In this document: positions 37,714-46,805 of the stretch, piece by piece
How the letters are laid out: every line of letters begins with the position of its first letter
How positions within the stretch are numbered: the first letter of the stretch is position 1
Assembly (NCBI RefSeq): GCF_003116585.1
Contig: NZ_QEHM01000010.1
Span: 1 to 64,000 of the forward strand
Reading direction: 5' to 3'
Source of the DNA: Albibacillus kandeliae
GTDB lineage: Bacteria > Pseudomonadota > Alphaproteobacteria > Rhodobacterales > Rhodobacteraceae
Length of the DNA stretch: 64,000 bases
Translations under genes and position numbers: made by a program
The notes under the pieces: model-generated
The model's database searches: none
What the model was told of the DNA's origin: nothing
The model's input: the letters and a program-made list of their open reading frames with translations, nothing else

Positions 37714-38517
37714 CTACTGGAGGCTCGCCCGCAGCCGGTCGGTCACGTATTCCATGACCAGAACGATGACGAAGATCGCGAGGATGATCATCGACGCGTT
37801 CTTGTACTGGAAGAGGTCGAAGGCGACCTTGAGTTCCTGACCAATCCCTCCCGCACCGACGAGGCCGAGCACGACAGAGGAGCGCACGGCCTTTTCCAGC
37901 GCAAAGAGCGAGGTGTTGATCAGCGAGGGTGCCGCATCGGGCAGGATTGCGCCAAAGAGGATCGACATGCGGCTCGCCCCGATGGCCGACAGCGCCTCCT
38001 GCGGCTCCTTGTCGGAATCCTCCATCGCCTCTGCGAAGAAGCGACCGCAGAAACCGACGGTGTCGACGATGATGGTCATGGTCCCGGCGACCGCCCCGAG
38101 ACCTACCGTGGCCACGAAGAGAAGGGCCCAGACGAGATCCGGAACCGTGCGCAGCAGCGAGACGAAGGCCTTGACCAGGTAGCCACCCCGCCCGAACGGC
38201 GTGATGCCACGCGCCGCGAGCCAGCCGACAGGCAGGCTTAGCAATACGCCCACGGCAGCCCCGACCAGTGCGATCTGGAAGGTTTCGACAATGCGCAGGC
38301 CGATCCGCTTGAGAAACGCCGGATCGGTATTGGGCGGCAACATGCGGTCGACCAGCGACACCATGCCGGGGACCCCGTCCACCAGTTGTTTCGGGCTGGG
38401 CGCGACCGACTGCATGGAGCTGAGAATGAGTCCGCCGGCGGCCACCAGCAGGATGAAGGTCACCGGAGAGAACCCGGACCAACGTCCGGGCATCAGCGTA
38501 TCGCGTGCCTCAGGCAT
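37714..38517 (-). CDS. Phosphonate-type ABC transporter permease (PhnE-like)
   Basis: A 267-residue inner-membrane permease with about six helices. The EAA-type loop is in QEALSAIGASRMSILFGAILPDA, and LGLVGAGGIGQEL is the typical PhnE ending motif. It overlaps the ATPase gene by 8 bases. The transport unit has a single permease gene, so it probably forms a homodimer. Confidence 0.88.
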   Translation of the reverse strand: MPEARDTLMPGRWSGFSPVTFILLVAAGGLILSSMQSVAPSPKQLVDGVPGMVSLVDRMLPPNTDPAFLKRIGLRIVETFQIALVGAAVGVLLSLPVGWLAARGITPFGRGGYLVKAFVSLLRTVPDLVWALLFVATVGLGAVAGTMTIIVDTVGFCGRFFAEAMEDSDKEPQEALSAIGASRMSILFGAILPDAAPSLINTSLFALEKAVRSSVVLGLVGAGGIGQELKVAFDLFQYKNASMIILAIFVIVLVMEYVTDRLRASLQ

Positions 38518-39349
38518 CGAAGGTCTCCTGCAGATCGCGGTCGGTCACATCGGCGCTTGGCCGGTCGAGGAAGATCCGGCCCTGACGCAGCGCGACCACC
38601 CGGTCCGAGAACTCGCGTGCGTGGGCCATGTCGTGCGAGGTGAAGAGCAGGGTGATCCCGTGCTGCTTGCACAGGCGCGAGAAGAGCTCCATCACATCGC
38701 GACCGGAAACCGGGTCGAGGCTTGCTGCCGGTTCGTCCGCGATCAGCAGCCGCGGTCGGCGCACCAACGCGCGCGCGATGGCTACCCGTTGCTGCTGCCC
38801 GCCCGAGAGCGCATCGGCCCGGCGCAGCGCAAAACTCTCCAGATTGACCTCGCTCAGCGCCTCCAGCGCCGCAAGACGCCAAGCTTCGGGCGCGATGGCC
38901 TGACTGAAGCCGCGCCAGCTCCCTTCTGTTCCCAGCATCCCGTGCACCACGTTCGACAGCACGGTCCGGCGCCGAACCAGGCAATGTTTCTGAAAAACAA
39001 ATCCGGTCGACCGTCGAATGTTGCGGCGCTGGCCCGCGTCGGGCAGCCGGGAGAAGCTGTGATCCATCACCGTGACGCGCCCGCCGGAGTTTGGATGAAT
39101 CCCGATCAGGCACTTCAGGAGCGTGGACTTGCCGCTGCCGTTCGATCCGATCAGGGCCACGCGCTCGCCTGCACGAATGCTCAGGTCGATCCCCTGAAGG
39201 ACCGGGGTCGCGCGGTCATAGTATTTCCTGAGGTCGGAGGTCGCGAGGATCGTCGCGGCCCCATTGGTCGTTTCCTCACCCTGCCGCAGCGGAGTGATGA
39301 CATTCTCGGGCAACAGACCGGAACGGGTGTCTTCAAGCAGGTCCGGCAC
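38510..39349 (-). CDS. Phosphonate-type ABC transporter ATP-binding protein (PhnC-like)
   Basis: A 279-residue ATPase. Walker A is GSNGSGKST, the Q-loop is in VFQKHCLV, the signature is LSGGQQQR, Walker B is LLIADEPAASLDP and the switch His is in TSHDMAH. The GTG at 39349 is chosen because GGGAG lies 7 bases upstream and it starts after the intercistronic stem-loop; a frame to 39427 would run through that hairpin and overlap the binding-protein gene. The 30-40 residues before the ATPase core are not typical of PhnC, so the true start could be further in. Confidence 0.87.
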   Translation of the reverse strand: MPDLLEDTRSGLLPENVITPLRQGEETTNGAATILATSDLRKYYDRATPVLQGIDLSIRAGERVALIGSNGSGKSTLLKCLIGIHPNSGGRVTVMDHSFSRLPDAGQRRNIRRSTGFVFQKHCLVRRRTVLSNVVHGMLGTEGSWRGFSQAIAPEAWRLAALEALSEVNLESFALRRADALSGGQQQRVAIARALVRRPRLLIADEPAASLDPVSGRDVMELFSRLCKQHGITLLFTSHDMAHAREFSDRVVALRQGRIFLDRPSADVTDRDLQETFDA

Positions 39350-39374
39350 GTCGCAGCTCCCGGGAACAAGGAAG

Positions 39375-39399
39375 GGCGGGGCAGATCGCCTGCCCCGCC
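39375..39399 (-). promoter_or_regulatory. Intercistronic stem-loop after the binding-protein gene
   Basis: GGCGGGGCAG (39375-39384) pairs perfectly with CTGCCCCGCC (39390-39399) around a 5-nt loop, 17 bases past the binding-protein stop and before the ATPase start. Confidence 0.65.
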
Positions 39400-39416
39400 G
39401 GAAAGGAAACGACCGG

Positions 39417-40268
39417 TCAGTCGCCAACGAAGGAAGAGGTATCGACGCCGATGGTCTTGTACATCTCGCGGACGTAGTCGTAGTCGCTGTCGTCGACCTT
39501 GGTGAGGAAGAAGCCGCCTTCGTACTTCTTGTTGTCCTCGCCCTTGGTCACGGCGGCCATCAGGTCGGCGCTGTCGTTGACAAAGGCGTCGGCGATCTTG
39601 GCCAGCGCATCGGCATCAAGGTCCTTGCGAGCGACAAGGATATCGTTGGGCAGGTCGCGGCCCCGTGCGATCACGGTGAATGCCTGGTCCGGGAAGGCTT
39701 CGCGGATGCGGCGCAGGTGCCCTTCGTTCAGACCGACCGCCTGAACATCACCGCGGATCAGCGCTTCGATGGCTACGTTGCGCGAGATGATCTGCGGCTG
39801 GTAGTCGGAGGCATAGGCGAGGCCGAAGTCGGAAAGCACCTGCGCGGGCCCGAGGTGCTGCGAGGTGGAGCCGACCGAACCGAAGGTCACGATCTTGCCC
39901 TTGAGATCGGACACCGACTTGATGTCGCCTTCGGACATGGTGACGATCTGCGCGTAGTAGTTCGGACGCTGCCAGGCCACCACGATCTTGGCGTCGGTCA
40001 GTTCCTTCATCACCACGTATTCCGCCGGGCCGGTCAGCACGAGGTCGACCTGACCCTGGTTCAGCGCTTCGACCGCGGAGGTGCGCGAAGACACCGGGTA
40101 CAGCTCGATGTCGAGCCCGGTCTTGTCCTCAAGCGCAGCCTCGAAGGCCGCGAATTCCTGTTGCAGGGCCTCGAGGCCCTCGATGTCGGTCACGGCAAAC
40201 TTGATCGGTTCGGCGGCAAGCGGGGTCGCGAGGACCAGGGCCGCGACGGTCAGAATCTTGCGAAACAT
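39417..40268 (-). CDS. Phosphonate/phosphite-type ABC transporter substrate-binding protein (PhnD-like)
   Basis: A 283-residue periplasmic protein. A signal peptide (residues 1-19, ending LAA) precedes a mature start EPIKFAVTDIEG. PhnD-family features include SRTSAVEALNQGQVDLVLTGPAEYVV and GKIVTFGSVGSTSQHLGP; the latter is the conserved SxSTS-like anion-binding helix. The ATG at 40268 has GGAG 6 bases upstream. It heads the minus-strand transporter operon and faces a PhnM-like gene. The ligand could be a phosphonate or another phosphorus oxyanion. Confidence 0.87.
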   Translation of the reverse strand: MFRKILTVAALVLATPLAAEPIKFAVTDIEGLEALQQEFAAFEAALEDKTGLDIELYPVSSRTSAVEALNQGQVDLVLTGPAEYVVMKELTDAKIVVAWQRPNYYAQIVTMSEGDIKSVSDLKGKIVTFGSVGSTSQHLGPAQVLSDFGLAYASDYQPQIISRNVAIEALIRGDVQAVGLNEGHLRRIREAFPDQAFTVIARGRDLPNDILVARKDLDADALAKIADAFVNDSADLMAAVTKGEDNKKYEGGFFLTKVDDSDYDYVREMYKTIGVDTSSFVGD

Positions 40269-40285
40269 TTTTGGCTCCAAGGTTA

Positions 40286-40301
40286 TGCTGTATACACAGC
40301 A
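40286..40301. promoter_or_regulatory. Candidate HutC/PhnF-type GntR operator in the divergent promoter
   Basis: TGCTGT-ATAC-ACAGCA has perfect 6-bp arms. HutC-subfamily regulators, including PhnF, bind GT-N-TA-type palindromes such as CTGGTATAGACCAG, and the central CTGTATACACAG resembles these. It lies 18 bases from the PhnD-like start and 72 bases from the PhnM-like start. Confidence 0.5.
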
Positions 40302-40372
40302 ATGTCACACAAGGATGGGATAGATGATTCCTGTAACGACACCGTGACGCGCAGATAACGAGGACCGAGCAG

Positions 40373-41494
40373 ATGCGGAATTGGACGATCAAGGGTGGCC
40401 GCGTGCTGACCGATGGCGGGTTCGAGGAGACCGATCTTCACCTCGCCGAGGGGCGCGTCGTGGCAGAGGCCGCGACCGACGCGACCGAGGTTTCTGCGAA
40501 GGGCTGCCTCGTCCTGCCAGGCATCGTCGACGTCCACGGCGACGGATTCGAACGGGTGGTGCGGCCGCGTGCGGGGGTCGACTTCCCCCTGCCCCTCGCC
40601 CTCGAGGAATCCGACCGGCAAATGATCGGCAACGGGATCACTACGGCCTTTCACGGGCTGACCGCCTCGTGGGAAACCGGCCTGCGCAGTTTCGACACCG
40701 CCCGCGCGTTCCTTGACACCCTCGCGGCGGTGACCCCCACGCTCGACTGCGATACCCGCGTGAACCTGCGGTGGGAGGTCTACTGCCTCGATCCCGTTGA
40801 CGAGCTGATCTCGTGGCTGGACCGGACGCCGGCGATGGTGCTGTCGCTGAACGACCACCTGACGCCTTACCTCGAACTGCCGCCGGACCATCGCAAGATC
40901 GTCCGCATGGCCGAGCGCATGGACATTTCGCGCGAAGATGTCGTGGCGCGGATCGCCGCGCTCCGGGCCCGCGCCGACGAGGTTCCCGCCGCCGTCGCCC
41001 GCGTTACCGCCGCCGCCACCGCGCGGGGTCTGACCGTCTTTTCGCACGACGAGACCTCCCCCGAGGATCGCCGGGCCAACCGTGCACTGGGGGTCACGGT
41101 TTCCGAGTTCCCGATGACGTGGGACACCGCGCGCGAGAGCGCCGACGGCGAAGAGCACATCGTGCTCGGCGCCCCCAACGTGCTGCGGGGCGGGAGCCAG
41201 AACAATGCCATCGACGCCGAGCCTGCCATCGCTCAGGGGCTCTGCACCGTCCTGGCGTCGGATTACTACTACCCGGCCCAGATGCTGGCCGCCTTTGCCC
41301 TCGCCGATCGCGGAATTGTCCCGCTGGAAGACGCCTGGGCGCTGGTGTCGAGCGGCCCTGCGGAGGCGGTGGGCCTGCATGACCGGGGCCGCCTGAAACA
41401 GGGGCTCCGGGGCGACCTGTTGATCCTCGATGCCGATACCCGCAGACTGAAGTCCGTTTTCGTCAACGGCAGGAGGGTGCTCCAGCGTGACTAG
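40373..41494 (+). CDS. PhnM-like amidohydrolase
   Basis: A 373-residue metal-dependent hydrolase of the amidohydrolase superfamily, in the group annotated as alpha-D-ribose 1-methylphosphonate 5-triphosphate diphosphatase. The first metal motif reads VDVHGDGFER (about 53-62), where canonical C-P lyase PhnM has an HTDNLE-type motif. Other metal-site candidates are in FSHDETS and LASDYYYP. It is divergent from the PhnCDE-like transporter and followed by a UTRA regulator. The phnG-phnL core is not in the window, so it either serves a distant C-P lyase or cleaves another phosphorylated or cyclic substrate. Confidence 0.8.
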   Translation: MRNWTIKGGRVLTDGGFEETDLHLAEGRVVAEAATDATEVSAKGCLVLPGIVDVHGDGFERVVRPRAGVDFPLPLALEESDRQMIGNGITTAFHGLTASWETGLRSFDTARAFLDTLAAVTPTLDCDTRVNLRWEVYCLDPVDELISWLDRTPAMVLSLNDHLTPYLELPPDHRKIVRMAERMDISREDVVARIAALRARADEVPAAVARVTAAATARGLTVFSHDETSPEDRRANRALGVTVSEFPMTWDTARESADGEEHIVLGAPNVLRGGSQNNAIDAEPAIAQGLCTVLASDYYYPAQMLAAFALADRGIVPLEDAWALVSSGPAEAVGLHDRGRLKQGLRGDLLILDADTRRLKSVFVNGRRVLQRD

Positions 41495-42299
41495 GCAGAT
41501 GAACATCGACGGTGTGAAGGGCGCGGCGCTGGAAAGGCTGCGCGAGATCGGCAGCGTCCCCTATCTGCCCAAGCAGGACCGCGCCATCTGGCTCCAGGTC
41601 TATGACCGCATCGGAGAGGCCTGCGTGAACGGTCCCCTGCTCCCCGGGTCGCGGTTGCCCGGCGAGTTCGATCTTGCCGAACTCTTCTCGGTAAGCCGCA
41701 TCACCATGCGCAAGGCCCTGTCGAAACTGCAGCAGGAGGGCCAGTTGCAGGCGCGCAAGGGGGCCGGGATCTTCGTGCGACGCAGCCGGACGAGCTATAC
41801 CGTCGACGACGGCCTGCGGTTCTCCCAGAGCCTCGAGGCCAACGCCGATACCATCGAAACGCGCACCCTCGAACTGTCGCGTGTCGAGGCCGATGCCGAG
41901 AGCGCGGCATGGCTCGACATAGCCGAAGGCAGCGAGGTCATCCGGCTCAGCCGGGTGCGCGTCGTTGACGGCGCGCCGATCTACCTTGCCGTCAAGGATT
42001 TCCCTGCCCTGCTGTTCCCGCAATTCGAGCAGGAATTCGAGCCCGCGCAGTCCGTCACCGACGTCTACCGCGCACACGGCATAGCTCACCACACCCGGGG
42101 CGAAACCCGTGTCACCGGCAAGTTCGCCAGCGAATCCGAGGCGGCCGCGCTGCAAGTCACGCACCGCACTCCGCTCCTGCACGTGGTCTCGGTCAATCTC
42201 TCACCCGAGGGCACACCCATCGAGTACAACCGTGGGCGATGGGTCTTTTCCGCGGTTGAACTCGTCTTTGGCGGCCGACACCCCGAAAGCAGCGCTTAA
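41487..42299 (+). CDS. GntR-family regulator, HutC/UTRA subgroup (PhnF-like)
   Basis: A 270-residue regulator. The GntR winged helix (about 35-100) shows PLLPGSRLPGEFDLAELF and SRITMRKALSKLQQEG, and the UTRA effector domain occupies about 120-260. The start is a GTG at 41487, with AGGAGG 10 bases upstream, inside the 3' end of the PhnM-like gene (8-base overlap). UTRA regulators sense sugars, phosphonates or amino-acid derivatives. The best candidate target is the palindrome at 40286-40301 between the two divergent units. Confidence 0.88.
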   Translation: MTRQMNIDGVKGAALERLREIGSVPYLPKQDRAIWLQVYDRIGEACVNGPLLPGSRLPGEFDLAELFSVSRITMRKALSKLQQEGQLQARKGAGIFVRRSRTSYTVDDGLRFSQSLEANADTIETRTLELSRVEADAESAAWLDIAEGSEVIRLSRVRVVDGAPIYLAVKDFPALLFPQFEQEFEPAQSVTDVYRAHGIAHHTRGETRVTGKFASESEAAALQVTHRTPLLHVVSVNLSPEGTPIEYNRGRWVFSAVELVFGGRHPESSA

Positions 42300-42419
42300 T
42301 CGCATGAGACGGGGGCGATCACACTGCCTGCGAAGTGATCCCCGATTCCGAAGTACGAATAACGCGCCTGCATCGCGCAAATCCTGATATGATCGCCGGG
42401 TTCGTGTCGGGGTGCGTGC

Positions 42420-45400
42420 ATGGACCTTGCAGCATGGCTAACGGAAATCGGACTCGCTGAACACGCGTCGGCATTCGCCGAAAACGCGATCGATATGACT
42501 CTGTTGCCGGAACTCACGGACGCGGACCTGCGCGAACTCGGGATTTCCCGCATGGGCGACCGCAAGCGGCTTCTGGCCGCGATACGACGCATCGGTGCGG
42601 ACGAAGCCACCACCCGAGACCTCTCGACGGAGCCGGGCGAACGCCGGCAGGTGACCGTGCTCTTCGCCGACATTGCGGGCTTTACCGCCATGTCCGGCCC
42701 TCTCGGGGACGAGGGCACCCATGCCATTCTGAACCGCTTCTTCATGATGTCCGACGCGGTGATACAGGACTACGGCGGCGCCGTGGACAAGCACATCGGC
42801 GACAACGTGATGGCCGTGTTCGGCGCCCCGCGCGCCCATGACAACGATCCGGAACGCGCGGTTCGGGCTGCCCTCGCACTGCACCGGAAAGCTGCCGACA
42901 TTCACGGCCCGCTCGGCCCCCTGCAGTTGCACATCGGCATTGCCTGCGGGCTGGTGGTTGCCAGCGGGACAGGATCGGACAGCCATCGGGAGTACACCGT
43001 GACCGGCGAAACCGTGAACCTCGCCTCACGGCTGGAGGGGCTGGCGCAGCCGGGTCAGACGCTGGTTTCAGAGATGGTCGCGCTCGCGACGCCTCTGCAT
43101 TTTGTCTTTGATGCGCTTGGCCCGCAGGAGATCAAGGGCATCGCCCGGCCAGTGCCCGTTTTCAGCGTGAAGACCGAGGCCGCTGTGCCCCTTCCAGCGC
43201 GAAGCACGCCCTTCGTCGGACGGCAGGGTGAACAGAGCCAATGCCTCGCTATTTTGGATCAGGCCCTTCGGACCGGACGGGGCCGCATGATCAGCCTGCG
43301 TGGCGTCGCCGGCATCGGCAAGACCCGGTTGTCCGAAGAAGTGACACGAGCCGCGCGAGAGCGGGGGTTCAACGCCCACCGTGGCACGATCCTCGACTTC
43401 GGTTCCCGCAAGGAACAGGACATGGTCGCCGCCGTCATCCGCGATCTCACCGGGCTGGCACCAAAGGCATCGCTTTCGGATGCAGAGCTCGCATCGTTCC
43501 TCACGGATCTGAACCCGGTGGAATCTGCGCTAGCGAAGGACCTCCTCGCGCTTCCTTTGACGGATCAGGACCGCGCGGTCTACGACGTGATGGACGATCC
43601 GTCGCGGCGCAGCGGGCGCCGCCGCCTGATGACCAGGCTGGCCGCCCGTGCGAGCGCGCTTCAGCCGCAGCTCATCGTGGTCGAGGACCTGCACTGGGCG
43701 GACCAGCATACGCTCGACGTGCTTGCCGGATTGGTCGAAACGACGAGGGATCACCCGCTGGTCCTGCTCGCAACGACCCGTCCCGAAGGGGATCCGCTTG
43801 AGGGGCACTGGCGATCCCTTACGCTCGATCATCCCGTCAGCATCATCAACCTCGGGCCCCTTCCCCTTGGCGAGGCGCGTGAACTGGCGTTGAGCTTTGC
43901 GCGCGCGAACCTGCAGCACATTTCGGCCTGCCTCGATCGGGCGTCTGGGAACCCGTTGTTCCTGGAACAGCTTCTCCAGAACGCTGCCGAGAGCGCCGAG
44001 ACCTCGGTGCCGGGCTCGATCCGCAGTATAGTGCTCGCCCGCCTCGACCGCCTTGCGCCCAAGGACAAGCGCGCATTGCAGATGGCCTCGATCTTCGGTC
44101 AGCGCTTTGAGCTCTCGACGCTTCAGACGCTCCTGAAGGACCCGGACTACGATTGCGCGGGCCCCCTGCGCCAGCATCTGCTCCAGCCTGATGGATCCGA
44201 TTTCGTCTTTGCGCATGCCCTCATCCGGGACTGCATCTATGACTCGGTTCTGACAAACACGCGGGCCGACCTTCATCGCCAGATCGCCGAAAGTTTCGCC
44301 AGCAGCGACCCTGCCCTTCGCGCCGAGCATCTGGACAAGGCGCAGGAACCTGCTGCTGTTGCCGCCTATCAGGACGCCGCCCAGATCGAGCGGCGCCACT
44401 ACAGATATGACCGGGCGATCGACCTGCTCCGGCGGGCCGCCGAGATCGCGACGAAGGATCCGGATCGGCGCGACATCGCCCTCGCGCTGGGGGAGACCCT
44501 GCAGAACCGGGGCGCATCGGGTGAGGCCATGGCGGTCTTCGATCAGGTCTTGAAGCTTCCCGGGGATCCGGTCGCGACCTGCCGCGCCAGGATCGGTCTG
44601 GCCGGATCGAAGCGCATCCTCGACGATCTCGACGGCGCCCTCGCCGATCTCGACATTGCCGAGGCAGAGGCGACCGCCGCCGGTCTCGATACCGAACGCG
44701 CCGCCGTTCACGTGCTGCGGGGCAACCTGATGTTCCCGCGTGGCGAAATCGACGCCTGCCTCAGGGAACACAGCGCCGCTCTCGGGCTGGCGCGCAGCGT
44801 TGGGAACCCGGAACTGGAGGCCGCCGCGCTTGGCGGTCTGGCCGATGCCGAGTACCTGCGCGGCAAGTTCCACACCGCCATGGCCCTCTTCAAGGAATGC
44901 GTTGCGCTCAGTCGGCAACAGGGGTTCAGCCGCACGGAGGTCGCCAACATGCCGATGATCGGGATCACCGCCTTCATGAGCGGTGAGGGACGTCCGGCGC
45001 TGGACGCGGCAAACGAGGCCATCGAGACCGCGCAACGGGTTGGGAACCTGCGCGCCGAGATGGTCGCGCATCATGGTGCCTATTTCTGTCGGCGCTACCG
45101 CGGCGAGCTGGACCTTGCCCGTGCACATGTCGCGGCCGCGCTGGAGGCCTCCCGCACCCTGAAGGCGCCGCGCTTCGAAGCCGAGGCACTGGCCTTCGAC
45201 GCCGACCTCGACCTGTTGCAGGGCTTCCGCGCGCAAGCGCTCACCACGGCCCGCACGGCGGTGGCAATCTCGCGCGAGACGGGGATGAGCTATCTCGGCC
45301 CGATGATCCTCGGCGTGCTCTACGCTGCCGCAACCGATGCCGATGAACGCGACAAGGCGGGTATCGAGGCCGAGACGCTGCTTGCCGAAGGCTCGATCAA

Positions 45401-45716
45401 CCACAACCACGTGCTGTTTCGGAACTCGGCGCTGGAGGCCTGCCTTCGAGATGGCATGTACGAAGAGGCCCTGCGCCACGTGCACGAACTACGCCGGCAG
45501 ATCGCCGAGCCCGAGGCGGGAGTGGTCACGTTCTTTGCCGATTACGGATTCGTTCTGGCCAGGATAGGGATGGGAGATCGATCCCGGGACATCGCCGATG
45601 CCCTGTCCGCTCTGCTTGCATCGGCGAAGGAGATGGACTTGATGCTGTTGCTGCCGGATCTCGAGAGAGCCGGGGCGGAATTGCGACGCGAGCAGGATAC
45701 TCCTCTGACCTCCTGA
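42420..45716 (+). CDS. SAM-domain / class III adenylate cyclase / AAA ATPase / TPR signalling protein
   Basis: A 1098-residue soluble protein. Domains in order: SAM-like domain (about 1-58), class III cyclase (75-250), AAA/NB-type ATPase with Walker A GVAGIGKTR (295-303) and Walker B LIVVEDLHWADQ (418-429), and a long helical repeat region of TPR type (about 650-1050). In the cyclase, metal-binding Asp84 and Asp128, adenine-selecting Lys124, and Asn200 and Arg204 are present. Thr193 stands where class IIIa enzymes have Asp, the mark of the bicarbonate-responsive class IIIb. It should be catalytically active. It stands alone between unrelated operons, so its input is unknown. GGGG precedes the ATG weakly; the SAM domain supports this start. 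Confidence 0.88.
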   Translation: MDLAAWLTEIGLAEHASAFAENAIDMTLLPELTDADLRELGISRMGDRKRLLAAIRRIGADEATTRDLSTEPGERRQVTVLFADIAGFTAMSGPLGDEGTHAILNRFFMMSDAVIQDYGGAVDKHIGDNVMAVFGAPRAHDNDPERAVRAALALHRKAADIHGPLGPLQLHIGIACGLVVASGTGSDSHREYTVTGETVNLASRLEGLAQPGQTLVSEMVALATPLHFVFDALGPQEIKGIARPVPVFSVKTEAAVPLPARSTPFVGRQGEQSQCLAILDQALRTGRGRMISLRGVAGIGKTRLSEEVTRAARERGFNAHRGTILDFGSRKEQDMVAAVIRDLTGLAPKASLSDAELASFLTDLNPVESALAKDLLALPLTDQDRAVYDVMDDPSRRSGRRRLMTRLAARASALQPQLIVVEDLHWADQHTLDVLAGLVETTRDHPLVLLATTRPEGDPLEGHWRSLTLDHPVSIINLGPLPLGEARELALSFARANLQHISACLDRASGNPLFLEQLLQNAAESAETSVPGSIRSIVLARLDRLAPKDKRALQMASIFGQRFELSTLQTLLKDPDYDCAGPLRQHLLQPDGSDFVFAHALIRDCIYDSVLTNTRADLHRQIAESFASSDPALRAEHLDKAQEPAAVAAYQDAAQIERRHYRYDRAIDLLRRAAEIATKDPDRRDIALALGETLQNRGASGEAMAVFDQVLKLPGDPVATCRARIGLAGSKRILDDLDGALADLDIAEAEATAAGLDTERAAVHVLRGNLMFPRGEIDACLREHSAALGLARSVGNPELEAAALGGLADAEYLRGKFHTAMALFKECVALSRQQGFSRTEVANMPMIGITAFMSGEGRPALDAANEAIETAQRVGNLRAEMVAHHGAYFCRRYRGELDLARAHVAAALEASRTLKAPRFEAEALAFDADLDLLQGFRAQALTTARTAVAISRETGMSYLGPMILGVLYAAATDADERDKAGIEAETLLAEGSINHNHVLFRNSALEACLRDGMYEEALRHVHELRRQIAEPEAGVVTFFADYGFVLARIGMGDRSRDIADALSALLASAKEMDLMLLLPDLERAGAELRREQDTPLTS

Positions 45717-45766
45717 TTCGCGCCTGTTCGCCGAGAAATGGCAGCGGAAACATATGGTTCCCTTGA

Positions 45767-45783
45767 CATTAGCTGAGCTAATG
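45767..45783. promoter_or_regulatory. 17-bp palindrome with CTAAT, candidate GcvA-like LysR site
   Basis: CATTAG-CTGAG-CTAATG lies 102 bases upstream of the DapA-family gene and overlaps a TTGACA-like -35 element (45763-45768). The same CATTAG-N5-CTAATG arrangement recurs before the binding-protein gene at 50647. GcvA of E. coli is known to recognise CTAAT-containing sites. Confidence 0.6.
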
Positions 45784-45884
45784 CCTGCCCGCAGATCATT
45801 CTCCTTTGCGCGAACACATGGCCGCGAATACCCCTGCAGACCAAGACGCATCTGACGTCGGGAACCGCATGGGAGAGATGACAC

Positions 45885-46802
45885 ATGACAGCCCGGTTCA
45901 AGCTGGAAGGCATCTACACACCGGTCATCACGCCGTTTGACGATGCGGGCGAGATCGACTTCGACTCTCTCGCCGATCTCGTCGAGCGCCTTGTCGGCGC
46001 AGGCGTTCATGGACTGATTTCCGGCGGCTCGACCGGCGAGAACTATGCCGAAACGGTCGAGGAACGAGTCCGGATCGCCCGCTTCATCACCGAACGGGTC
46101 AAAGGGCGCATCCCCGTCTTTGTCGGTACCGGAGCCCTGCGCACACCGGACTCGATCGCGCTGGCAGAGGGTGCGAAGGACATGGGCGCGACCGGCATCC
46201 TGCTGGGTACACCGCCCTATTCGGTGCCGACCGAGCGGGAGAATGCGCTGAACGCACTGGCCATCGACCGCGCGGCCGGGCTGCCGATCATCCTCTACAA
46301 CTACCCCGGCCGGATGGGCGTTGAGATGGGGCGCGAGTTCCTTGATCGGGTCGGGCGGTCGAAGAACGTCATCGGGATCAAGGAAAGCTCGGGCGATATC
46401 AACCGGGTGCACCTGCTGGCGCGGGACTACCCGCACATCCAGATGTCCTGCGGCATGGACGACCAGGCGCTGGAGTTCTTCGCCTGGGGCGCGCAGAGCT
46501 GGATCTGCGGCGGCTCCAATTTCCTGCCCGAGGAGCATATCGCGCTTTACGAGACCTGCGTGCTGAAGGGCGACTTCACCAAGGGCCGCCGGATTATGTC
46601 GGCGATGCTGCCGCTGATGCGGGTGCTGGAGCAGGGCGGCAAGTTCATCCAGTGCATCAAGCATGGGGTCGAGGTTTCCGGCATTCACGCCGGGCCGATA
46701 CGGCCACCGCTCAAGGGCCTGAACAAGGAAGAAAAGCGCGAGCTGGAGCAGGTGATCCGCACGCTGAAGACCACCGTCAAAGCAATCTGCGAGGGGAACT
46801 GA
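45885..46802 (+). CDS. DapA-family (dihydrodipicolinate synthase/N-acetylneuraminate lyase-like) enzyme
   Basis: A 305-residue TIM-barrel class I aldolase. The pyruvate-site motif GGSTGE is at 47-52, catalytic Tyr138 is in ILYNYPGR and Schiff-base Lys166 is in GIKESSG. It is not the housekeeping DapA by context: it is followed after 3 bases by an aldehyde dehydrogenase and then a FAD amine oxidase. DapA-family members in such operons act as lyases, dehydratases or deaminases on 2-oxo or imino acids, for example in hydroxyproline breakdown. Which reaction applies here is open. Confidence 0.88.
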   Translation: MTARFKLEGIYTPVITPFDDAGEIDFDSLADLVERLVGAGVHGLISGGSTGENYAETVEERVRIARFITERVKGRIPVFVGTGALRTPDSIALAEGAKDMGATGILLGTPPYSVPTERENALNALAIDRAAGLPIILYNYPGRMGVEMGREFLDRVGRSKNVIGIKESSGDINRVHLLARDYPHIQMSCGMDDQALEFFAWGAQSWICGGSNFLPEEHIALYETCVLKGDFTKGRRIMSAMLPLMRVLEQGGKFIQCIKHGVEVSGIHAGPIRPPLKGLNKEEKRELEQVIRTLKTTVKAICEGN

Positions 46803-46805
46803 GCC

